Of a stretch of 64,000 nucleotides of DNA, positions 56,048 through 64,000 are shown one piece after another. The position numbers and the translations under genes are program-made. Location of the stretch: NCBI RefSeq assembly GCF_963855985.1, contig NC_087090.1, positions 18,102,501-18,166,500 on the forward strand. Reading direction: 5' to 3'. This stretch comes from Ostrinia nubilalis. Taxonomy: Eukaryota > Arthropoda > Insecta > Lepidoptera > Crambidae. Numbering within the stretch: the stretch's first letter is position 1; every line of letters starts with the position of its first letter. Below the pieces are notes generated by a model, which was not told the origin of the DNA, ran no database searches, and saw only the letters and a list, made by a program, of their open reading frames with translations.

Positions 56048-56116
56048 CTATAATTTTTATTATCTTTACGTAGTAGGTAGGTACCTAATGCGTAGGTAAA
56101 GATAATAAAAATTATA
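56048..56116. repeat. Perfect 22-bp-stem inverted repeat
   Basis: CTATAATTTTTATTATCTTT, continuing two more bases, and its exact complement (56,095-56,116) flank a 25-bp loop. It may be a tiny MITE or a terminator-like hairpin; no target duplication is clear. Confidence 0.6.
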
Positions 56117-56134
56117 GCATAATATCTCTTCGTA

Positions 56135-56285
56135 TGTTTGTACGCTTATATCTTTCATATTACACAACTGATTTTGATGCGGTTTTCATCATTAGACAGA
56201 GTCATTCAAGAGGAAGATTTTTAGATATTTGATTTGCTCCAGTGAATCCGTGCAAAGCCGGAGAAAGTCGCTTGTATACTTATAT
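56135..56285 (+). mobile_element. Degraded Helitron-like or MITE relic
   Basis: TTGATGCGGTTTTCATCATT, CAGTGAATCCGTGCAAAGCC and GGAGAAAGTCGC follow the order of a common lepidopteran non-autonomous element whose end reads GCAAAGCCGGGGCGGGTCGC. Both ends are decayed. Confidence 0.4.
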
Positions 56286-56289
56286 GAAA

Positions 56290-57347
56290 CAAAGATAAAC
56301 TACAAACATTTTGATACACCAATCGGTAGGTAAGTATCCTTCCACGGGAGTCGATTAGCAAAACTTGAAGCAAACGGCCAAGAAACTAATTGCACTTGCA
56401 TAAGGAAACGGAGAGCTTGCTAATTGTACGTAGAAAACACGTTTCTTTAGAAACCACGAGTGTTTTAACCAAATTATTTAGTTAGAACAAAGGAAACAAT
56501 GCAAAAATTCAATTAGACTACGAGCGTTGTAACTTGGAATATAAGCTCATCCTCTCTAAGTTCATTCAGTCTACTTCTACTGTTTCTTTATATTGTTTTG
56601 AGTTTTTAACACGAATTAAATATGATACACACAGATTATTTTATAGCAAATCCTTAGGCCTGATTTAAGCCTTCTGAAGGCGTCAAATGTTACTAAAACT
56701 CAATTTGATAAATGTATCATGCTTTTAACAAACACCTCAGAGTACGAGCTGAGAATAACCCCCAGATAAACTTCCCTATAAGTTCAAAGTATAAAGCCAA
56801 CTGTTTTTGCTTTAGCGTTTCAAATTGGATTAATCATCCTCTATCTGTACTGAAAAGAAAAGCGTTTAAAGTTAGCGAATGAAGAATTCCTCCATCTTTA
56901 AAGTGGCTAACCCCATAATTGAGTCGAGGGGTTTCCAAAGCCACTAATTGCCTTTCTTATCTTCACACTACTTCGGCTTCTTCTGCGGACTTTTCAACTT
57001 TAAATCGGATAGTTTGTTTGTCACAGGATGTCTAGAAGAATATAAATGAATGTATATTTTATGAACTACCATAGTAATTTGATTAATAATAATAGTATTG
57101 AACCTAAGTAAGTGGCTATTATTAATCGCACCCTTCGAGAAGAAAATACTGAAATATTTCTTTAACATATTATCAGCAATAAAGATACTGCAGACGACAT
57201 GATAGATATTATTATTGCTTTATGAAAGAGGATGGATAGAACATAACTAAGTAAATAAAATAAAATGCATTGGAGGCGTTGTTAGCTTATTGTATCAATC
57301 GCTTAAGCCAGCATCCTAGGTGACATAATGATTTAAAGAAACTATTT
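56290..57347. other. Non-coding stretch, nothing recognised
   Basis: AT-rich, with no ORF or repeat that I can name beyond a chance 66-codon frame. Confidence 0.3.
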
Positions 57348-57402
57348 TTTTTATTTATTTACACTTTTGCACATACAACTGTACAGTGGCGGACTTACTA
57401 TA
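57348..57402 (-). repeat. LINE-like 3' fragment, second copy
   Basis: This shares ACACTTTTGCACATACAACT and the following GTACAGTGGCGGACTT with 50,178-50,237. Confidence 0.5.
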
Positions 57403-58390
57403 GGTCTGAGATTTTGTAAGTATCAGAGGTTTATATGTGATAACCGGCTAAGTGCTGGATAGCGGGCTAATTCACTCGCTGGATGGCTATTGCGCCGTGT
57501 TTGCGGCCGGTAACTCGGGCCGAGTGCAGCGCCCTAATTACACGTGGGCTTTGGCCACAGTTCATGTACATGGAGTAGGTTAGCTTTGCTATCAAGAAGT
57601 CTCACATCGGACTATATTGTTGTTGCAAAGCATCTAGGTATAACATCTTCATAAGATGCCACAATGCTTACATTGATTGGTTGCAGTCTGTAAAGTCGAC
57701 AGAGTTGATCAGTCGATGGGTTTATACCTTTAGGATTCTAATCCTACTTCTTACTCCAACTAATACTATAAATGTGAAAGTTGACTGCAACTATTTTGTA
57801 TAGAGATAAGTAGAGTGACCAACATAAAATGTCTTTAGATGGCAAAAACAAGAAAATAAAAATCCATTTGAAAGCAAACTAAGGTAGCTTTTGAGGTAAA
57901 TAAAATTGTAGAGGTGTGGAAAATAATGAGTTTACTGCATTCATGCATACTATGCAGTGATTTAGCTGCACTTAGTGAAGCGCGATTAAGCATTCGAGAA
58001 TTTCCAGCGTATGTGCTCATTACATTTGCTAACTGAAAGGAAACAATTTTTGATAATACCCAACCGCCAACCATTTCTATAAACTCTAAAATCTCACCCA
58101 ATGATTAGAACTGCAAGGAACTCTTTCAGAAAATCTGTCTTTCGCACTCTTTCTCATGAATCGACTAAGTTAGGATATGTTGATTAAATGCCACTATTCA
58201 AGCTGCGAATCGAGTGCTGTCAAATAATGATTAATGACTAAAGCATAACATGCAGATAAGCAAGTATCTTAACAAATTGTCGTTGTCTCAATATCACAAT
58301 GAATGGCAAGCACACATTAGGTATTGATAAGTATGAGTCCTTCTTAATGATAGTTGCTTATCGCGTAACATTGGTCCTCTACAGCACTAC
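57403..58390. other. Non-coding stretch; GC island and Lep1 scrap
   Basis: At 57,455-57,560 a GC-richer strip (CGGGCTAATTCACTCGCTGG, then GCCCTAATTACACGTGGGC) stands out and may be a conserved regulatory element. At 57,750-57,783 ACTAATACTATAAATGTGAA is a scrap of a Lep1 Helitron head. No gene is seen; the 88-codon frame at 57,835-58,101 is not recognised. Confidence 0.35.
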
Positions 58391-58391
58391 C

Positions 58392-58394
<3 letters not shown>

Positions 58395-58425
<31 letters not shown>
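58395..58425 (-). repeat. 31-base poly(T), possible retroelement tail
   Basis: A run of 31 T; on the minus strand this is a poly(A) preceded by GGAAGAGCTTCCTCGTTGTG, so it may mark the 3' end of a poly(A)-tailed insertion. The body of that element was not identified. Confidence 0.45.
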
Positions 58426-58427
<2 letters not shown>

Positions 58428-58429
58428 CC

Positions 58430-61400
58430 ACAACGAGGAAGCTCTTCCTATCACGAAGCATAGCGTAAGCACTAACTAGTACCTATCTCAGCTGTGTGAT
58501 CTAAGCTTTACAGAATCGGAACGAATTCACCTTTTCCATTCAAAATGGCGGTGATTCCAGCATTGACCAATTAACTCCGGGCCAATCAAGATTCATATCT
58601 GGTAGAATTAACGCGTTCGTCACCGCGATGCAGGCCACGTCTCTGCTTTAATTAAGAAACGGCGTGCTCCGCTGAATAAACAATCAACGATAGGTACGCA
58701 CAAGCGAGGCTAAACAGCCATCACAAACAAGGGACGGGACAGGAATCAGAATCTTATGCGATTGAAAAAAAAGCAAATTATGCAAAGAGTCACTGATTCT
58801 CTGGTACCCAAAGTACGAGTAGTTTTCAACTGGAGGTTCTCAATTTTCACTATGTTCCTCAGTTGCACAAAAATCCCACGACTTTTATCATGAAAACTTG
58901 AAATTGATGAAATTGCGACCTCTTTTTCTGAGGCAACTTTTAGTTAAAACTGACTTTGGGACGAAATAATTTGCAAAGCACAAATTCAGCCATTTTCCAC
59001 AAACAGGTATTATTTTCAATTATGTAAGTCAGACGTTGAAAGGACTATTTTTAAAATTGAATCAAGGTTTAAAACTAATGCGGCGAGCGTTCCAGAAATA
59101 GCTAAATGCAGCTGAAAGAGATCTTTTTTACCTGTGTCCTATCTTTCCACGAGTGCAGGCTAATGAGCCAGCGTAATGCGATCCGAAACTTAGCGTCGCG
59201 ATAACGTTGCGCGTTAATGACATGCTTTAACTGGGGGATGGCTTTCAGCGGGTTAAAGCCTTTTTCTTCGAACGTTGGATCTGCAGTTGGGCTAGTTGGA
59301 TGAGTTTTTCTGCCGCATTTTATGTGGCATCAAGGTTGAATTGAAACATTACAGCGGTGAAGCAAAATATTCGAATTCAAAGACTTAACATAGTTTGAAG
59401 GGATACTGTTAGATGAAAAAACAACTGCTAAATATGTAAGTATAATTTTACAGTTTTGAAGATAGTGCTGGCTTGTAATTTATTACGTTAGCCGCTCTTT
59501 ATAGGCATTTTCAGCAATTAAAATTTTAATTACGAAATGCAACAATCCAGAACGCTTTAGATGGGAATCACTTAATATTTTAAGTGATTTGCCTTGGGAG
59601 GTTTTCTTCAGAAAGTCTGTCACTCCCTCAAACATTTAAAAGTCCTTTATCCGCGTTAATAGGCCGATAAATCAAGTTGCCCTTTTAATAAATGGATTTT
59701 GGAACCAATAAACATGCGCCTCTTTCCGCAATCCGCTAATCCTGGTCACAAGATTGTGGTCCTACTAAGCAACTCGATTTTTGTCTATCATCACTGGTAT
59801 ATACTGTCTGAATTACTTTTCAGTGCGAATAAATACTGCATGAACCGCCCTAGACGATTGTCCAGGGCGGGCAGGACCTTGTGAATTCACAAGGTTTAAA
59901 TAAGGCGAACTTTTATGTACTAGAGTGATCGGTGTAAAAAAATGACGTAGTCGGGTCTGAGCGCCTCCCAGAGAACTGTAACTGAAAACTGTAGAGAAAA
60001 CAAGGGAAACACTATTTGTTTAGTCAGAGTATTTATTTAAAAGGTTTACTTCTTACACGAGTTTACAGGACTAAAGAAGGGCAAAAGAGAGAGATGGATA
60101 CAACCGAGAAGGCAGAATTCGCGTTGCAGAGTAGGCCCCTGTCACAAGTCTGATCCAAACAAATTACATGCTAATGGCGGTCTCCGGGACGCCCATTTAA
60201 CACATTTCCATTTTAATTCGTTGCCGCATGACTTTTTTCGATTTCCGCAATCATACAGCAGAAGAAAAGAAGCCAACCCATTATATAATTGTCAACTGGT
60301 TGAAGAAACATCTCGTAATCATGAGACGATTCGTTGCTTTTGTGTTTAGAGAAGATATCAAAGAGGATTGACAAAAGGAAAACCTTGCAACTTAACAAAC
60401 AGATAACTTGGCAATAAATTTGAAATCCTGATGTCAGATTCCTCCTATGCGTGCCAATGTAGCGTTACTTGAGAAACTTGTCGTCAGTCTTGGGTTTGCA
60501 GAGGGGTGAGTATCACAAGGCCCGTGCCGTGCGTGACCCGTGAGTATTTCGCACTCAATGTTGAGCAAGTGAAGACCTGCTAAAACTTCTGTCTAAGTCT
60601 GAGAGTCGATATGTGAGTTAGCACAGGCCTAAGTCGTGTGCTGGCTGGTCTATTTGCGCCGGCGCAGCGATGGAGCGTTGCTCAGCGTTTATTAGCCACT
60701 TATTTCGGTTTAGCCCAAATTTGAGAGGTAATAACGGTTCATGTGCGCACTTAAAAGTACTTTTTATGTAGGTACCCACATTAAATTCAGATGGAGGAAG
60801 ATGATTGATTATTTAAATTAGGTACTTTTTGCTTTTTTAGGGCTTGAATTGTATTTGACTTGGTTTTTCGTTGGTTATTAACTATTTTAATTTTAATTGA
60901 TTTCTTTATTGATAATTTTTAAAAATGGTATTCTTTAAGTTTTCTCAAGCACCTTTTGGATGAAATACCAGAGTAAAACATATTACCTACTTAGATAACA
61001 AAGTTATTGGATCGTCTACGAAAGTGAAAGCTAATTTGACACGGCGTGATGCTCCTATGTGCATTAGTTAGCTTATTAACTTCAAGAAAGCTAACTCCAA
61101 GGGTTATACTTATTTCAGTACCATGTCCATAACACTTTAAAAGTCGGTAACGGGCTTTAGTAGAGATCCACTAAAATTGTTCGCTCAACATATTTTAGGC
61201 TCATGCAGAGCTCTAGCGATCAGGACTGGTCGGGAACCGTGATTTTACACGAGTAATTATCAGATTAGAGCTCAGAAAATCCACTTAAAAGAGCACAGGC
61301 CAGATAATCCATAACCCTCGTGACACGGGACAAATACGCGGCGATTACGCGACGTGTCCGCGGCGATAGCGTCATTAGGCCGCTCATTACCTCGATCGCC

Positions 61401-61519
61401 GCTGATCGACTTTTTGCAGGTAGGATTGGATTGTGGCCATTTTGACATGGCCAATGAGTTAATGGAGGAAATTCTGAATCTGTGTTTGAGGCTAGTTTTA
61501 TCGTGTAGGTTGTAACAAC
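58430..61519. other. Repeat-poor non-coding stretch
   Basis: No gene or named repeat is seen over 3 kb. A perfect 20-bp palindrome centred on GAATTC lies at 59,876-59,895. GC-richer strips at 58,540-58,720, 59,160-59,280 and 61,310-61,410 contain TAAT-type sites and could be conserved regulatory elements; this is inference only. Confidence 0.35.
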
Positions 61520-61522
61520 TCA

Positions 61523-61694
61523 CGGCCGGTTCACACATGTCTCCGTTTTACTGTTCCGTTTTTTTTTCGTCGATGTAGGTATGTATTACTGTATGCAGAA
61601 TACTGTGTCATGTGTGAAGTCACTCATATAACTATATACGCCATCGACGAAAAAAAACGTACACGGTAAAACGGAGACATGTGTGAACCGGCCG
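61523..61694. mobile_element. 172-bp MITE, 3-bp TSD, Harbinger-like
   Basis: The ends are inverted repeats of about 55 bp starting CGGCCGGTTCACACATGTCT. The trinucleotide TCA flanks both sides (61,520-61,522 and 61,695-61,697), as expected for PIF/Harbinger-type insertion. The core is TTTTTCGTCGATG and its complement around ~65 bp of unrelated sequence. Non-coding; the superfamily rests on the TSD length alone. Confidence 0.72.
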
Positions 61695-61697
61695 TCA

Positions 61698-62419
61698 GGT
61701 GTACGAGATTATTATGAGTCTGACGTGGGTCAATCGAACCGCTTAAGAACTTCTGTCCAATAGCAATTTTTTCAAACGTTCCTAATGTAACAATAAAAAA
61801 AGACCACGTGCTATTATTTACAAAATTGATCATCGGTGTAAATTCTTTAAAATTTATTTACAAAGGTACTTAATTCCTAACTATGTCTGTATTCTAAGTA
61901 GGTACATTGAACTGGATTAACGTAACTCCCAAAACCTGACACGAAGTCTAAATCAAAAGCCTATTGGAAACAGCTAAACTACTGTAAAATCAATCGGATA
62001 ATCTGGTTAATATCAATTAAAGCCCTCCAGTCGTAAGTTAGATTGATGGAGACCGTAATGGCGGCTAACTTTGGGTTACTAAAGCCTGGGTCTAAGTCTG
62101 AAACAGTAATGCTGTGATTACAAAATAATCATTATCAGTTTTAGATTCTCCCTAAAGGATGCCAAATTGCCAATGGCCTCTACTTCTGTCTGTTGCTAAT
62201 ATTCAAATCAAATAAAATCAGTTCTTTTTTTTTTGTTAATTAGCGCCAATCGCTTAACAAAAGGCAATCTCATTTGAAGAAGGTTCGGGTTTTGTTTGAT
62301 GGTACAGAATCCTTCGCGCTTAAGCCGGAATCATCACAACACAACAATCACTTACTTGGTCAGTTTGCAAAATGTAAAGAGACTTCATTAAAGTCAGAGA
62401 TAACTTTTCAAAGTTAAGT
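61698..62419. other. Non-coding stretch, nothing recognised
   Basis: AT-rich, with no ORF or repeat of note. Confidence 0.3.
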
Positions 62420-62564
62420 ATCATTATCATCATCGTTTCAGCTATAGGACATCCACTGCTGAACGTAAGTGGACCGACGAAATCGTAAAGGTAGCAGGAA
62501 GGCGCTGGATGCAGGCCGCTACCAACCGGTAACTATGGAAATCATTGGGGGAGGCCTATTTTCA
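62420..62564 (-). mobile_element. RTE-like LINE insertion with 5' inversion
   Basis: On the minus strand the 3' terminal part reads in sense (62,464 down to 62,420: GTTCAGCAGTGGATGTCCTA, then an ATGATGATAATGA tail). The part that should precede it is inverted and reads on the plus strand at 62,470-62,562 (TGGACCGACGAAATCGTAAA, then CATTGGGGGAGGCCTATTTT). This is the product expected of twin priming during target-primed reverse transcription. Confidence 0.8.
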
Positions 62565-63680
62565 TCAGACTTAAGTATTGTTTTAATTATGTTCCCTTCC
62601 CTAGTACACTTAATTAGGAGTAAATAAAAGAGTAGTAACAAAACAATTTATTTATCTGTATCTATTTAGGATTCGATAAATCCAGCTTAAGCAATGTACA
62701 TGCCAGCCCTTATAATAGGCCCGTGGGGTTTCATGGTGGCCATGGGGGATTACTATAAAGATGCAGTTACGGAACCCTGGGATGATTTACTCGAGACCGC
62801 CCTTTGCCCCTGATTCTGTACATTTATTGGCGATTGGAACTGTCTTTGGAAGGTGCTTAGGTAAAAAGAATGAAAGGGCTGTTTGATATTACGGCTCTAC
62901 TTTTCCGGTTGACTCGGTATTTGAGTCTGTTATGTAAGTATATGTAATTAATTACAGACTTCGGTATTCTTTATATCTATACAGTTACTTTGCATTCTTT
63001 TGCCATATTTACAGAGGTAATTATATTATTGACACTGAACACAAATCAGTAAAAAATGCTCTAACATTTTGAGTATTTTATTTTATCGACACATCACTAA
63101 TTATCGTAACGCATGCACATCACTTGTTGGCGATGGCGACGGAGACTCTTTTTACTTTTTATTGTATTTTTAAATATCATTAATAGATAACAACTTGAAA
63201 TTTTGGAATCAAATAACAACTTTTGTATTTTTATACATTTTAGTATCCTTCTGTGACAAAGTTTAAGCGATATCTCATACCTATTACCTTTCCCCATTGT
63301 CCGCTACAATGTATATCCATAAGATTGCATCCCCTTTGTTTCCAGTTAAAAACTGCTATTAATTCAGAGCCAGTAGAACGTGTAATGGGAGAGATAACGT
63401 GAGTGAAGTGCATTGCTATCTGAGCTCCGCTGGCACAATTTAACTGAGTCCGGGGACCTACTCTGGAATAACCAAGTAACCTTGTCTACTGGGTTCCCGT
63501 CAATCGTGCTTTAGGGTGTCATTATGTCAGGGAGAGGATAATGATGGATATCGATTTTAATTTTGGTACTATCGACGGATGACAAGACCTACTTGGAAGC
63601 ATCGTAGTGTGCTAATGTGATAGTCGCTCGTCACCTCCTAGGTACCGCTTCAGCGCTCTTAATGGATTTCGCCCACTGTC
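62565..63680. other. Non-coding stretch, nothing recognised
   Basis: No gene or named repeat is seen; a chance 66-codon minus frame lies at 63,097-63,297. Confidence 0.3.
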
Positions 63681-63950
63681 GGCCGTTTGGTGTAGTGGTT
63701 CAGAACGGACTACTATGCCGAGAGGTCCCGGGTTCGATTCCCGGCCGGGCAGAAATAGAAATGATGAATTTTAATCTCTGTGACGGGTCTGGGTGTTACT
63801 ATGTATAATATGTATGTATTTAAAAAAAAAAAGTATATAAGTAGTATACCTATCCGTTAAGCTAGCACCCATAACACAAGCATATTAATTGCTTACTTTG
63901 GGGCTAGATGGCGCTGTGTGAGATTGTCCAAAGATATTTATTATTTATTA
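63681..63950 (+). mobile_element. tRNA-derived SINE
   Basis: The head carries a pol III A-box (TGGTGTAGTGG, 63,688-63,698) and B-box (GGTTCGATTC, 63,731-63,740) with a tRNA-like CCCGGGTTCGATTCCCGG arm, followed by a TGTGACGGGTCTGGGTGTTA body block, an A-rich stretch at 63,820-63,832, TAACACAAGCATATTAATTG, GGGCTAGATGGCGCTGTGTG, and a TTATTATTTATTA tail. This order is that of common lepidopteran SINEs. The 63-codon ORF over its head is not a gene. Confidence 0.82.
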
Positions 63951-64000
63951 CTGTGACTTTTTGTAGCGATGCAGTCGCGCAGCTGTAGCGCGTTAGTAGC

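Overview
The window looks like nuclear DNA of a moth or butterfly (Lepidoptera). I base this on the repeats: a Lep1-type Helitron with an ATCCTACTAATATTATAAAT head and a CTAG end, RTE-like LINE tails ending in (ATG)n, a CR1-like LINE tail ending in repeated TTTGAC, a tRNA-headed SINE, and a BEL/Pao retrotransposon. The DNA is AT-rich and gene-poor, and most of what can be named is mobile or formerly mobile. All similarity statements come from reading the sequence; no search was run.

Layout. 1-3,450: the 5' half (three exons, minus strand) of one recognisable host gene, the autophagy factor Atg14/Barkor, with retroelement debris in its introns; its 3' half lies before the window. 4.3-7.6 kb: a long-TIR MITE that abuts, through a shared TA, a 2.67-kb non-autonomous TIR element (copy A). 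9.1-13.4 kb: two large fold-back elements. 15.1 kb: a hAT-type MITE with a perfect 8-bp target duplication. 18-24 kb: RTE-like and CR1-like LINE pieces, short tandem repeats and SINE-like pieces. 24,741-31,052: a young, nearly intact BEL/Pao element with 299-bp LTRs, a 1,820-residue polyprotein and one frameshift near its end. 31-34.5 kb: relics, a small ORF with a signal peptide, and a ~125-bp tandem repeat broken by an RTE-like insertion. 38,229-41,349: copy B of the 2.67-kb element, itself hit by a hAT-type element; copy A supplies the empty site. 43,298-46,954: an LTR-bounded unit (247-bp LTRs with one difference) that has no gag or pol and instead carries GC-rich coding-like sequence with a 33-bp minisatellite. 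48,071-50,867: a TIR element holding an inverted duplication of a piggyBac-type transposase start and about ten copies of a TGTTTCATTGT motif. 51,019-52,466: a TTAA-flanked, piggyBac-type fold-back element. 52.5-64 kb: mostly unique non-coding DNA with a small Harbinger-like MITE, a twin-primed RTE-like insertion at 62.4 kb and a SINE at the end.

No bacterial-style operon, CRISPR array, rRNA or free-standing tRNA gene is present. The most unusual object is the LTR-bounded, gene-fragment-carrying unit at 43.3-47.0 kb; the TIR element at 48.1-50.9 kb is second. The genes here do not form a pathway; what they share is repeated, nested transposition around a single host gene.
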